Positions 34,297 to 42,788 of a DNA stretch of 64,000 nucleotides are shown here, one piece after another. Every line of letters starts with the position of its first letter. Within the stretch, counting starts at the first letter, position 1. Both the position numbers and the translations under genes were made by a program. The notes under the pieces are model-generated. The model was given only the letters and a program-made list of their open reading frames with translations. It was not told where the DNA came from and did no database searches. The stretch is from Polyangium sp. 15x6 (GTDB taxonomy: Bacteria > Myxococcota_A > Polyangia > Polyangiales > Polyangiaceae). Location: the NCBI RefSeq assembly GCF_029960785.1, contig NZ_JASBQE010000003.1:1-64000 (forward strand), given 5' to 3'.

Positions 34297-35046
34297 ATGC
34301 TTACCCTCTTGCGCTGGACCGCCCCCCTGCTGCTCTTCGCGACGACCGCGGCGTGCGCCGAGCCGGCCGCGCCGTGCATCGTCTCCTCCAAGCCCTACTT
34401 CGCTCGTTACGGCGTCATCTCGCAGACCGGCCCGTGCAGCCCGCGCCTCGGCGAGGACGTGGGGCTCGAGGTGTATCCCGGGGCGAGCGGGGGCGCGCCG
34501 ACCATCGCCGTGCAATCGCAGACGCTGAAGAGCTTGTGGTTCCAGGGCGAGTCCGAGAACGCAAACCACGACGACCAGCGATCCTACGCGCTCGGGGATT
34601 TTGCCGAGAGCGCGGGAGCGGACGGGATCTGTCGCGCGGGCGACCTCGCGCCGGCGGAGATCGATCTCCCGCCGGTGTACATCTCCGACGACCTCGGCAA
34701 CCCGTTCCTCGTCTTTGGCGGGCACGTCCGGGAGACCTGGCGAAACCTCGCCATGTACGTCTCGCCCGACCTGCCCGGCGTGCGGTTCGCCGCCGAGCTC
34801 GAGGTCGAGGATTTCACGCAGGGGTGCACGATGAAGTACACGGTGGCGGCGCTCTCGCCGTCGGCGTATTGCGGCGAATTCGGCGATTTCAACGATCTGC
34901 CGAACGACGTGTTCTGCTCGCCCGCGCCCATCCAGATGGCCGCGGGGCTCCACCCCGGCTCCGGGATCGACCCGCGGATCGCCACGCATTGTGATGAGGC
35001 GACGCTCCACTGCGTGCTCGTGGGCGATCCGCTCGACCCGCTTTGA
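34297..35046 (+). CDS. Lipoprotein upstream of outer-membrane receptor
   Basis: The 249-residue product has an export signal ending in TTAAC (lipid Cys20). The mature protein is beta-rich with at least eight Cys residues (EPAAPCIVSSKPYF, TGPCSPRLGED, ADGICRAGDLAP, FTQGCTMKYTV, AYCGEFGDF, DVFCSPAP, HCDEATLHC), implying disulphides in the periplasm or at the surface. The upstream in-frame extension is the tandem array. It is followed after 35 bases by an Oar/TonB-type receptor gene, suggesting the two act together at the outer membrane. No family recognised. Confidence 0.75.
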   Translation: MLTLLRWTAPLLLFATTAACAEPAAPCIVSSKPYFARYGVISQTGPCSPRLGEDVGLEVYPGASGGAPTIAVQSQTLKSLWFQGESENANHDDQRSYALGDFAESAGADGICRAGDLAPAEIDLPPVYISDDLGNPFLVFGGHVRETWRNLAMYVSPDLPGVRFAAELEVEDFTQGCTMKYTVAALSPSAYCGEFGDFNDLPNDVFCSPAPIQMAAGLHPGSGIDPRIATHCDEATLHCVLVGDPLDPL

Positions 35047-35081
35047 TTTCGAGGTCCCGACGAACGTTTGGAGGACGAAAC

Positions 35082-37910
35082 GTGGTGTTTCCGCTCCGGA
35101 TCCCGCTCGCCGCCTCCCTCGTGGGGGTTTTCCTGGCCATACCGCCCGCCCACGCGGAGGAGCCCCTGCCGAGTGGTCTCGGCGAGGGGAGCGCCACGCG
35201 ATGGGGAGAGTCGCTCGACCCGAGCGGGCTCCGCCTCCTGCCGCTCTCTTCCCCGGAGCAGCGCGGCGGGCCCGCGCGATCGTTCGAGAACCTCGCTTTG
35301 CTCCTGCCGGGGACGCTGGCCGATCGTTATGGCGTGTCGTTCGTCGGCGCGAGCTCGCCCGAGAACACGTTTTTCGTGGACGGGATTCGCGTCGGCCATC
35401 CGACGTATGGCATTCTCCAGATGCCGCTCTCGATGGAGTTCGTGGAGCGCGCCGACATCACCGTGATCGGGGCCGATCCGGCGTTCGGTCGGGGCGGCGG
35501 GCTGTACGACGTGACGACGAAGAGCGGCGGGAATCAGTGGCACGCCTCGACGTGGGGCGGCCTCGCGCCGGGCGCGCTCGAAGGGGAGCGGGTGCCGAAG
35601 GTCTTCGAGGGCACGGTGATCCATACAGATCCGCGCCTCGACGGCGTGCGGGATCTCGGCGGGTCGGTGGGCGGGCCCATCGTGAAGGACCGGCTCTTCT
35701 TTTTCGCGGGCGGGAGCCTCGCCCGGCGGCGATATCGCCTGGAGCGCAGCTTGCGGTCGCTGTCGTGGGGCACGGAGCTGGACGAATTCGGCGGCCTCTC
35801 GCTCGTGCCCGAGATCGATCCGGAGACCGGCGCCCAGAAAACGACGCTGCTGCCGAACTCGCAGAGCACGCAGTTCGCCCAGGGCGATATCGGGCAATGG
35901 ATCGGCAAGCTCACGTACAGGCCCTCGAAGACGCGGGAGATCTCGCTCTCCGTGTTCGGCTCCTTCGCGGGATCCGGGGGCGGCGCGGTGTATCCGTTCG
36001 ACCTCGCGAGCGAAGGGGTCGGCGTGGACAATTTGAATGGGGAGCATGCCGCCCTCGGCCGCAGGGAGACGGCCCTCACGAATGCGGTGGTGCTCCGCGG
36101 GACGTCCGTGTTCGCGCGTGGCAATGCCCGGCTCGACGCGGCGCTCGGATGGGTGCGCAGCGAGAACGAAACGCGGGCGGCGGATGGTTCGGGCGTCGAC
36201 GACATCGGGCGCGAGGGGACGCTCGCGCACGTGCCGCGCATGCTCTGGCGGCGCGGCGGCGCTGTCGGACCGCACCCGTTCACCCATTTCGAGGATCTGA
36301 CCACGCCGGCGCTCGTCGCCTGCGCCCCGACGGGGCAAAGCACGGACCTCATTTTGAACTGCCCGGCGAGCTCGTATGCGATGGGCGGCCCCGGGCTCCT
36401 GTCGCGGTCCACCGCGGATCGTATCGAGGGGCGCGCCGTCGTGTCGCTGCGGGCGCGTGGCCTCGGCGAGCACAGGATCCGCGCCGGCATCGATTTCGAG
36501 GTCGCGACGCTCGCATACGTGCGCGGGTATTCGGGCGCGGTCCTCCTGCGGGAGGACGTCAATGGCGGCTTCGTGCAGAACGACCGGTTCGGCTACCTCC
36601 GCGGCCCCGACGATCCCGTCGTGTTCGATACGGTCTCGACGAGGGTGACGTCGTACGCGGCGGGCGGGTTCGTCGCGGATACATGGCACATCGTCCCGGG
36701 GCTCGTGGCCGAGGCGAGCCTGCGGTACGACGCGCAGGTGCTCGGCGGGGGGACGCTCGCCTTGCCGTTCATGCTCGCGCCGCGCGCCGCCATTTCGTGG
36801 GACCCCACGAAGACCGGGCGGGCGCGGGTGTTCGCGACGTACGGGATGCGATACCAGGCCGTGCCGCTCGACGTGGCGGCGCGTGGGATCTCGAGGGAGA
36901 GCAAGGTCACGAGCATTCACACGATGGGGGGCCGCTGCGACGTCAACGAGCCCGAGGACGCTTATGGCGGCTGCCCCGCGGACACGGCCATCCTGTTTCA
37001 AACGTCGGCCGAGCCGAGCTCCCTGTCCGATCCGCAGACGAGCCAGGCCTCGATCGATCCCGAGATCGAAGGGCCCGCGTATCATCAATGGGTCGTCGGC
37101 GGGGACGTCGTGGGGCCGCTCGGCGTGCGGCTCGGGGTCGTGTACGTGCACGATCAGCTCATCCGCACGATCGAGGATACGACCTTCACCACGAGCGGGG
37201 GTTTGATCGGCAATCCGGGCGGGGGGGCGTGGGCGTTCATGACGTCGGCGGAGCGGGTGTACGACGCGTTCTCGATCTCCTTGATGCGGCCGTTCGCGGG
37301 CGGGTTCGTCGGCGTCGCGAGTTACACGCTCTCGTCGCTGCGCGGCAATTACGAGGGGTTTTTCCTGAGCCGCACGGGGCAGCTCGATCCGAACATGACG
37401 CGCGCGTTCGACACGCCCGAGCTCGACGCGAACGGGACGGGCCCCTTGCCCGGGGATCACACGCATTCGATCAAGCTTTACGCGGGGAAAGAGGTCGTCT
37501 TGCCGGCCGGGGTGATCCTCGAAGCGGGGGCGGGGTACACCGCGCTCTCGGGGTCGCCGTACAGCGCGCTCGGCGCGCATCCGTGGTTCGGGGCGAGCGA
37601 GGTGTACCTCTTGCCGCGGGGCTCGGTCGGGCTGACGCCGTGGTTGCATCGCATCGACGCGCGGTTCGGCGTGTCGGCGCTCCTCGGCAAGGGCCTCCGG
37701 CTCGGCGCGAACGTCGAGGTCTACAACCTGGCGGACAGCCGGACGCCCACGGCATTCGAGGAGAATTTCACGTACGACGCGGTTCTTCCCATCGAGGGCG
37801 GCGTCCGCGAGAGCATTCCGGCGGGGATCAAGAAAAACCCTCGTTACGAAAAACCCGTGGCCTTTCAGGCGCCGCGGCAGGTGCGGTTCGGGTTGCGCGT
37901 CGATTATTGA
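35082..37910 (+). CDS. Oar-like TonB-dependent outer-membrane receptor
   Basis: The 942-residue product starts at GTG 35082 behind GGAGGACGAA, with signal peptide FPLRIPLAASLVGVFLAI and cleavage near PAHAEE. A plug domain holds ENTFFVDGIRVGHPTYGILQ, VERADITVIGADPAFGRG and YDVTTKSGGNQWHAS, the last typical of Oar/TonB plug proteins. The rest is a beta-barrel with GGSVGGPIVKDRLFFFAG, repeated aromatic-ended strands and a final FGLRVDY. No carboxypeptidase-like N-terminal domain and no clear TonB box is seen, which is short for Oar. It probably takes up or exports a substrate with the preceding lipoprotein. Its stop overlaps the convergent gene by seven bases. Confidence 0.85.
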   Translation: MVFPLRIPLAASLVGVFLAIPPAHAEEPLPSGLGEGSATRWGESLDPSGLRLLPLSSPEQRGGPARSFENLALLLPGTLADRYGVSFVGASSPENTFFVDGIRVGHPTYGILQMPLSMEFVERADITVIGADPAFGRGGGLYDVTTKSGGNQWHASTWGGLAPGALEGERVPKVFEGTVIHTDPRLDGVRDLGGSVGGPIVKDRLFFFAGGSLARRRYRLERSLRSLSWGTELDEFGGLSLVPEIDPETGAQKTTLLPNSQSTQFAQGDIGQWIGKLTYRPSKTREISLSVFGSFAGSGGGAVYPFDLASEGVGVDNLNGEHAALGRRETALTNAVVLRGTSVFARGNARLDAALGWVRSENETRAADGSGVDDIGREGTLAHVPRMLWRRGGAVGPHPFTHFEDLTTPALVACAPTGQSTDLILNCPASSYAMGGPGLLSRSTADRIEGRAVVSLRARGLGEHRIRAGIDFEVATLAYVRGYSGAVLLREDVNGGFVQNDRFGYLRGPDDPVVFDTVSTRVTSYAAGGFVADTWHIVPGLVAEASLRYDAQVLGGGTLALPFMLAPRAAISWDPTKTGRARVFATYGMRYQAVPLDVAARGISRESKVTSIHTMGGRCDVNEPEDAYGGCPADTAILFQTSAEPSSLSDPQTSQASIDPEIEGPAYHQWVVGGDVVGPLGVRLGVVYVHDQLIRTIEDTTFTTSGGLIGNPGGGAWAFMTSAERVYDAFSISLMRPFAGGFVGVASYTLSSLRGNYEGFFLSRTGQLDPNMTRAFDTPELDANGTGPLPGDHTHSIKLYAGKEVVLPAGVILEAGAGYTALSGSPYSALGAHPWFGASEVYLLPRGSVGLTPWLHRIDARFGVSALLGKGLRLGANVEVYNLADSRTPTAFEENFTYDAVLPIEGGVRESIPAGIKKNPRYEKPVAFQAPRQVRFGLRVDY

Positions 37911-38437
37911 GGCCGCGCCGCACGCACGATTTCACCGGGCGCGGGCAGGGTCTCGTTCGAAGGGACCTCGACGAGCTCGGCGTAGTCGCATTCGGAGATC
38001 ATCTCGTTGGCCCTCCCCGCTTCGACCCAGCCGACCGAGAGCGTCAGGATCGACGAGACGTCGTGGTGCAGGAAATAATGCCCCCCGGGCGCGGCGGTCA
38101 GGTTCGCGTCGACCACCGTGTCGGAGCCGAGCTCCGCGTCCACGTCGTCGCCGTACCGGGAGACGATCCGGTGCACCCCGGGCTCGGCGAGATAGCAGAA
38201 ATACGACGGGCCCTTGGTCATGCCGACGAGCCGGCCATTGTCGCGCACGACGGCGGGCACGAGGAAGGCGACCGCGTACGGGCGGACGACGCAGATCCGC
38301 GCGGCGTCCGGGGGCAAGGGCGCGAGCGCGCCCGGCGGCGCGTTCTCGTGCAGGGCGAGCTCGTATTTCGTGCAGGACAGCGCGAGGAGGCCCGTGAGGG
38401 ACGCGAAGGCGAAGGGGAGGGCGCGTCGAGCGAGCAT
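37904..38437 (-). CDS. DUF2846-like lipoprotein
   Basis: A 177-residue lipoprotein starting at ATG 38437 with lipobox LLALSC (Cys22). The body contains ARICVVRPYAVAFLVPAVVR, RLVGMTKGPSYFCYLAEPG, GVHRIVSRYGDDVDAE and GGHYFLHHDVSS, the pattern of DUF2846: an N-terminal strand, a ligand loop, then PGxH. These small lipoproteins are common but uncharacterised. The gene converges on, and overlaps by seven bases, the receptor gene. No good ribosome site is visible, so an upstream start cannot be ruled out. Confidence 0.78.
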   Translation of the reverse strand: MLARRALPFAFASLTGLLALSCTKYELALHENAPPGALAPLPPDAARICVVRPYAVAFLVPAVVRDNGRLVGMTKGPSYFCYLAEPGVHRIVSRYGDDVDAELGSDTVVDANLTAAPGGHYFLHHDVSSILTLSVGWVEAGRANEMISECDYAELVEVPSNETLPAPGEIVRAARPQ

Positions 38438-38469
38438 GCCCGGCGTGATAGAATGGCGCGCGCGAGGCG

Positions 38470-39390
38470 TCAACGAGCAGGCGTACGCGTCCGCAATCCT
38501 TCGAGCCAGGGCGCGAGGTCGTCGGGCCACGGGCTCTCCCAGGCGAGGGACTCGCCCGTCCGCGGGTGGACGAAGCCGAGCCGGGTGGCGTGGAGCGCGA
38601 GGCGCGGCGGATCCAGCGGGCTCGTCTTTCCGTACTTGCGATCCCCGAGCACGGGGTGGCCTTCGTGCAGCGCGTGCAGGCGAATCTGGTGGGTGCGGCC
38701 CGTGGTGAGGCGGAATCGCGTGAGCGTCGCGCCGGGGGTGTCCGGGGGGGAGAGGCGTTCGAGCACCGTGGCGTGGGAGACGGCGCGTTTGCCGGCCACG
38801 GGCTCCTCGATGGTGCGTTCGTCCCAGGGGACGACACCGAGGAGCGCCGCGAGGTAGACGCGATCGAAATCATGGGCGCGAATTCGATCGGAGAGGGCGC
38901 GGTTCGCCGCTTCGGTCCGCGCGAAGACGACGAGCCCGCTCGTGTCGAGATCGAGCCGGTGGACGACGTAGATCGTGCCGCCGAGGGTACGGCCGAGCAG
39001 ATCCGCGAGGTTTCCGCGGTCGCTCTCGGGCGTCGGCGCTGTCACGAGGCCGGAGGGTTTGTCCACGACCACGAGGTCGTCGTCCTTGTAGACCACGCGG
39101 AAGGGCGGGAGGGTGGCCTCGTCCTTGGCGCGCGCGGCGGCGCCGACCTCCTTGGTCGCCCGGTCGAGCGCGCCGCCGAGGTGAGCGAGGATGGTTTGTC
39201 CGGGCCGGATCGCGCGTCCGGCGACCTTGACGCGGGCGCCGTCGACGAAGACGCCGCCGAGGTCGATGGCGACGCGGGCCTTGCGGCGCGAGAGGCCGGG
39301 GACGTTCGCGGCGAGGACTTGATCGAGCCTTTGCCCGGCGTCCTCGGGGCGAGCGACGAAGCGGTAGCGCTGGTGGGAGAGGCCTGTCAT
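38470..39390 (-). CDS. RluA-family pseudouridine synthase
   Basis: The 306-residue product has an N-terminal S4 RNA-binding domain (GQRLDQVLAANVPGLSRRKA) and the RluA catalytic core with VVHRLDLDTSGLVVFARTEA, in which the first Asp after HRL is the nucleophile, and TGRTHQIRLHALHEGHPVLG. It isomerises uridine to pseudouridine in rRNA or tRNA. ATG 39390 gives the usual family length of about 300. The specific target (RluA, RluC or RluD class) cannot be told from the motifs alone. It is 15 bases downstream of the glyoxalase-like gene. Confidence 0.93.
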   Translation of the reverse strand: MTGLSHQRYRFVARPEDAGQRLDQVLAANVPGLSRRKARVAIDLGGVFVDGARVKVAGRAIRPGQTILAHLGGALDRATKEVGAAARAKDEATLPPFRVVYKDDDLVVVDKPSGLVTAPTPESDRGNLADLLGRTLGGTIYVVHRLDLDTSGLVVFARTEAANRALSDRIRAHDFDRVYLAALLGVVPWDERTIEEPVAGKRAVSHATVLERLSPPDTPGATLTRFRLTTGRTHQIRLHALHEGHPVLGDRKYGKTSPLDPPRLALHATRLGFVHPRTGESLAWESPWPDDLAPWLEGLRTRTPAR

Positions 39391-39405
39391 TGCGGTGGTC
39401 GTGGG

Positions 39406-39798
39406 TCAGGGGGCCGGATCGGGGAAGTGGCTGAGGCCGATCAGGTTTCCGTCGGGGTCGCGGGTGTAGAGGGTATACGGGCTCTCGCGTTCGATGGGAA
39501 AACCTGCCTCTGCGAGGGTCGTGCGCCAGCGCTCGCGCGCGTCCGGGCGGATGCCGAGCGCGAGGCAATGCAGGCCGGGGGCCGTGTCCTCGCGGTGCGG
39601 GGCATTCGGCGAACCCGCGCGCTCGACGGCCAGAAACGCGCCGCCTCCGAGCGTGAGCCATACCGAGCGCGGCTGCCCTGCGGCGTCGTCCCAGCGGCGC
39701 AGGACGGGCAGGCCGAGCACCCCCGAATAGAAGCGCTCGGCCCGATCGAGATCGGCGACGACGACGGCGAGGTGGTGGACGGCGAGGGGGGTCTCCAT
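39406..39798 (-). CDS. VOC-superfamily (glyoxalase-like) protein
   Basis: The 130-residue product starts at ATG 39798 (METPLAVHHLAVVVADLDRA). It has the VOC two-module layout: HHLAVVVADLDRAERFYSGV in module one and GLHCLALGIRPDAR with YTLYTRDPDGNLIGLSHF in module two. His at the start, His/Glu in the second module and the DPDGN turn support a metal-binding enzyme or resistance protein, such as glyoxalase, dioxygenase or antibiotic-binding types. Substrate unknown. Confidence 0.85.
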   Translation of the reverse strand: METPLAVHHLAVVVADLDRAERFYSGVLGLPVLRRWDDAAGQPRSVWLTLGGGAFLAVERAGSPNAPHREDTAPGLHCLALGIRPDARERWRTTLAEAGFPIERESPYTLYTRDPDGNLIGLSHFPDPAP

Positions 39799-39904
39799 CG
39801 AGGCGGGCAAGGTATCGCATCGCCGGGGCCGGGAGGAGCGCATTGCGCCCGTCGGGATGACGAGGGGCTTGACGCCTTCCGCGCATGACGGCAAAAGCTC
39901 GGTC

Positions 39905-40288
39905 ATGCGCGAAGAGAACATGGGGATCGTCAAGTCGCTTGTCAGCGTTGCCTGGGCCGATGGCCACTACGACGCGAAGGAACGCGAGATGGTCGATGCG
40001 TTGCTCTCCGCGTTCGAGGCGACCGAGGAGCAGGCCGCCGAGATCCGCGCGTACGCGGCCGAGAAGAAGACCCTCGATGACATCCCCGTGTGGGACATGC
40101 CGTTCGACGACCGCCGCGTGCTCCTGCAGCACGCCGTGCTTCTCACCTACGTCGACGGCGAGCAGCACGAGATCGAGAAGAAGTTCGTGCAGGAGCTCTG
40201 CGGGAAGCTGGAGCTCGATCCGGAAGAGGCGAAGAAAATCGTCGAGGCCGCCGAGCATCGCGCCAAGAAGTTCTTGAACCTGCTCTGA
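39905..40288 (+). CDS. TerB-like protein
   Basis: The 127-residue product (ATG 39905; ATG 39920 also possible) is helical and acidic: LVSVAWADGHYDAKEREMVD, LLSAFEATEEQAAEIRAYAA, LLTYVDGEQHEIEKKFVQEL and LELDPEEAKKIVEAAEHRAK. The paired ADGHYDAKE and VDGEQHEIE segments match the TerB/tellurite-resistance domain, where acidic residues bind metal. These proteins are cytosolic or peripheral-membrane. A -35-like TTGACG at 39869 lies 36 bases before the start, without a convincing -10. Confidence 0.82.
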   Translation: MREENMGIVKSLVSVAWADGHYDAKEREMVDALLSAFEATEEQAAEIRAYAAEKKTLDDIPVWDMPFDDRRVLLQHAVLLTYVDGEQHEIEKKFVQELCGKLELDPEEAKKIVEAAEHRAKKFLNLL

Positions 40289-40368
40289 TCGATCCGCCCC
40301 GATCGAACTGCCTCGGGTGGCCCTTCCGACGCCTCGACGTCGCCGCTACGCTGCGAGTCGGAGGCGAC

Positions 40369-40761
40369 ATGCAGGATCATCGCAGGGAAGGGCCGGACGG
40401 GCAGGGCGAGCGGCGCGGCGAGCGGCACGAGGGCCACGGCGAGGGACGGCAAGCCGAGGGGCCCGAGGGCACGGATTTTCTCGATCTCGAGGTCTCGAAG
40501 GTCCTCTACAGCGAGGCCGCGGCGCTGACACGCGCGGCGGCGCGCGAGATCTTGAAGGACGCCATCAAGGAGCGGCTCCGGGCGCGGCTCGGGCCGCGGC
40601 TCGAAGCGATCGCGCGCATCGCGGCGGACGAGCTCGCCGACGACATCGAGGCAAACCTCGCCATCGAGTCGGTCGTGGAGGGCCGCAGGCACGCGCGCGC
40701 GGCGCGCGAGGAGGCGATCCGGAAGGCCCTCGCCCCGACGCACGAGCACACCAAGGAATAG
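40369..40761 (+). CDS. Small helical protein with charged N-terminus
   Basis: A 130-residue product starting at ATG 40369 behind GGAGGCGAC. The first 35 residues are Gly/Glu/Arg/His-rich and likely disordered; the rest is helical (SKVLYSEAAALTRAAAREIL, ERLRARLGPRLEAIARIAAD, VEGRRHARAAREEAIRKAL). No family or motif is recognised. It follows the TerB-like gene by about 80 bases on the same strand. Confidence 0.65.
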   Translation: MQDHRREGPDGQGERRGERHEGHGEGRQAEGPEGTDFLDLEVSKVLYSEAAALTRAAAREILKDAIKERLRARLGPRLEAIARIAADELADDIEANLAIESVVEGRRHARAAREEAIRKALAPTHEHTKE

Positions 40762-40871
40762 CGTTGGACGAACCTTTTACGTACGGGCAGACATCGGACG
40801 GGCTCGGACGGACCTACATGGGCCTTCCTGGCTGGAGAAGTTGAAGAACCTGCTCGACACTCCTCTCGTAA

Positions 40872-40894
40872 CGTTGTACAAACCATGTACAACG
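40872..40894. promoter_or_regulatory. 23-bp operator-like inverted repeat
   Basis: CGTTGTAC (40872-40879) and GTACAACG (40887-40894) form a perfect 8-bp inverted repeat with a seven-base spacer, 17 bases before the start of the DUF4388 gene. Size and symmetry fit the binding site of a dimeric helix-turn-helix regulator. The regulator is not evident nearby. Confidence 0.55.
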
Positions 40895-40911
40895 GAAGGA
40901 AGGGAGTGCTC

Positions 40912-41733
40912 ATGTTCGACAGCGCCGCCCTTGGGGATGGGGGAGGAGCGTGGTTCGGTGGGGCCACGACGGACGCCGGTTGGGGCGATCGGGCGGGCGT
41001 CTCCTCGGATCGCGCGCGGGGTCGGCTCATCCTCCGAGGTCAACTCGACGAGGTAGGGCTCGACGATCTGCTCGGCACCCTCGGCTCCCGAGGCCGGACG
41101 TGCGTCGTTTCGGTCCGATCCCCGAAGCGGCGAGGCGAGATCGTCCTCGAGCGAGGGCGCGTGCTCCGCGCCCGCGCCGACGGGGTGCCAGCGGACGCCG
41201 ACGTCGAGGTCACGCTCGCCGCCCTTCGAGGCGTTTCCCACGCGGTGTTCGACGTGCTCGCGCTCGACGAGCGAGGTTCGTCGTCGTGGCCGCCGCCACG
41301 CCCGCCGTCCTCCGAGACGCCGACCGCGTCCCTGCGCCCGGCGATGCTGGAAGGCAATGCGACGGAGGTGGCGCTGGCCGCGGCCGTGATGAATGCGTGC
41401 TCGGTCTACACGCGCAAATGGCTGGGGCCGAAGCTCGCGTCGTCGATCATGCTGACGGCCTGGGCGCGCACGGCGGCGGAGCATCCGGCGATGGATGCCT
41501 TCCGGATCTCGGCGGACGGCATGGTGACGGTGGCAGGCGTGGAGCGGGCGCGGTCCGCGATTCCGAAGGCGGTGGCCACGTGGGTGTTTGCCGTCTTCGA
41601 GGCCGCCTCGATGTTCCATGCGGCGCGTTTCCAGCGATATCACGTCCCCGAGATGCTCGGGGGCCTGATGCGACTGCTCGACAAGGGGGGATGGGGTGAG
41701 GCGTTCCGAATTCGAGATGGAGGTGTTCGTTGA
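40912..41733 (+). CDS. DUF4388 (PATAN-like) signalling protein
   Basis: The 273-residue product starts at ATG 40912 behind GGAAGGAAGGGAG. Residues about 35-120 carry the DUF4388 pattern: RGRLILRGQLDEVGLDDLLG, TLGSRGRTCVVSVRSPKRRG, EIVLERGRVLRARADG. The rest is a helical domain of unknown type, with RPAMLEGNATEVALAAAVMN and MDAFRISADGMVTVAGVERA. DUF4388 proteins are signalling components common in deltaproteobacteria. The stop overlaps the TTG start of the PYP-like gene (TTGA), so the two are coupled and probably interact. An inverted-repeat operator lies just upstream. Confidence 0.8.
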   Translation: MFDSAALGDGGGAWFGGATTDAGWGDRAGVSSDRARGRLILRGQLDEVGLDDLLGTLGSRGRTCVVSVRSPKRRGEIVLERGRVLRARADGVPADADVEVTLAALRGVSHAVFDVLALDERGSSSWPPPRPPSSETPTASLRPAMLEGNATEVALAAAVMNACSVYTRKWLGPKLASSIMLTAWARTAAEHPAMDAFRISADGMVTVAGVERARSAIPKAVATWVFAVFEAASMFHAARFQRYHVPEMLGGLMRLLDKGGWGEAFRIRDGGVR

Positions 41734-42707
41734 GCCGGGGGTTCTTCAAGGCCGTGCAGGCCGCGATGGTATCGGAGGACGGCACGCTCGACGCCGTTGA
41801 GCGCATCGCCTCCATGTCGAAGGAGGAGGTCGACGAGCTCCCGTACGGGTTCGTGGTGCTCGACGAGGTCGGCACGATTCTTTTGTACAACCGATACGAG
41901 TCCTCCCTTTCGCGCCTGCCTCCCGAGCGGGTCGTCGGGAAAAACTGGTTCAAGGAGGTCGCTCCTTGCACGCGGGTGGAGGCGTTTCACGGGCGCTTCC
42001 GGGCGCTCGTGCAGGACGAGGCGCGCCTCTCGGAGAGCTTCCGGTTTCGATTTCATTTCATGCACGGGACGCAGGACGTGGCCGTGCAGTTCGTGAAGGC
42101 GCCGCCCGTGGTGACGCTGCCGCTCGTGCAAGAAGGCACGGCGGCGCGGATCTTCATGACCGTGGTGCGACGGCCGGTGGTCGAGGTGGGCGCGAATCAG
42201 GCCGGCCACGATTGGCAGAAGAGCCTCGGGACGATCGGCGGGGTTTTGCCGGTGCTGCTCGACGCGCTGCCCGCGCTGCTCGAACGGCTCGGGCCGCGCG
42301 GCGCGATCGAGCTCGGCGAGCACGTGGGGCGCGCCATGGCGCTGGTGATCGAGTCGGAGGCCGACGCGCACACGCGCGAGGGCGGGCGCGCGCCGGTGCT
42401 CGCCCCGGGCGCGCTCGACGGCGTGCTCGCGCGGGCAGGGCTCGGTCGCGTGGCGATCGAGGGGGCGGCGTGGTCCGAGCAGAAGCGCGTCCATTGCGAG
42501 CTGCGTCCGCCGTTCGAGGTGGAGGCGGCGGAGACGGCGCTCTTTTACGGAGCCTTGCTCTCGGCCGCGATGGGCTCGGGCCTCGGCGAGCCGTGCCAGG
42601 CGCGCTTCGCGGAGGACCGGAAGCCGCACGAGGTGCCGTGGCTCGTCGAGGTTTGTCCGGCCACGTCAGGGGAGCGTCGGAGCGAGCTTACGTCGAGCTC
42701 TTTTTGA
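41730..42707 (+). CDS. PYP-like PAS sensor with V4R-like C-terminus
   Basis: The 325-residue product starts at TTG 41730 behind GGAGGTG. Residues 37-120 are a photoactive yellow protein-type PAS domain: LPYGFVVLDEVGTILLYNRY, then VVGKNWFKEVAPCTRVEAFH. It aligns without gaps to Halorhodospira PYP (offset 11): Tyr53, Glu57 and Cys80 match Tyr42, Glu46 and Cys69; Thr50 is Ser61 and Arg52 is Leu63. So the coumaroyl attachment Cys and its hydrogen-bond partners are kept. The C-terminal part (RAGLGRVAIEGAAWSEQKRV, GSGLGEPCQARFAED) resembles a V4R ligand-binding domain. It is coupled to the upstream DUF4388 gene. Coumarate-making enzymes are not in the window, so light sensing is unproven. Confidence 0.82.
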   Translation: MSRGFFKAVQAAMVSEDGTLDAVERIASMSKEEVDELPYGFVVLDEVGTILLYNRYESSLSRLPPERVVGKNWFKEVAPCTRVEAFHGRFRALVQDEARLSESFRFRFHFMHGTQDVAVQFVKAPPVVTLPLVQEGTAARIFMTVVRRPVVEVGANQAGHDWQKSLGTIGGVLPVLLDALPALLERLGPRGAIELGEHVGRAMALVIESEADAHTREGGRAPVLAPGALDGVLARAGLGRVAIEGAAWSEQKRVHCELRPPFEVEAAETALFYGALLSAAMGSGLGEPCQARFAEDRKPHEVPWLVEVCPATSGERRSELTSSSF

Positions 42708-42788
42708 CGCGGAAGCCGCGAGCGACACGCTGGACGCGCCGCCGCGCGTACGCGATCGTGGGGTCTCAACCTTCCTCAGGAGACTTCC

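Noticed and set aside
34584-37649. Long minus-strand frame opposite the outer-membrane receptor
   Set aside because: Typical antisense shadow in GC-rich DNA; the plus-strand receptor has signal peptide, plug motifs and a barrel.
40090-40368. N-terminal extension of the small helical protein at 40369
   Set aside because: It overlaps the TerB-like gene out of frame and is Arg-rich; ATG 40369 has a GGAGG site.
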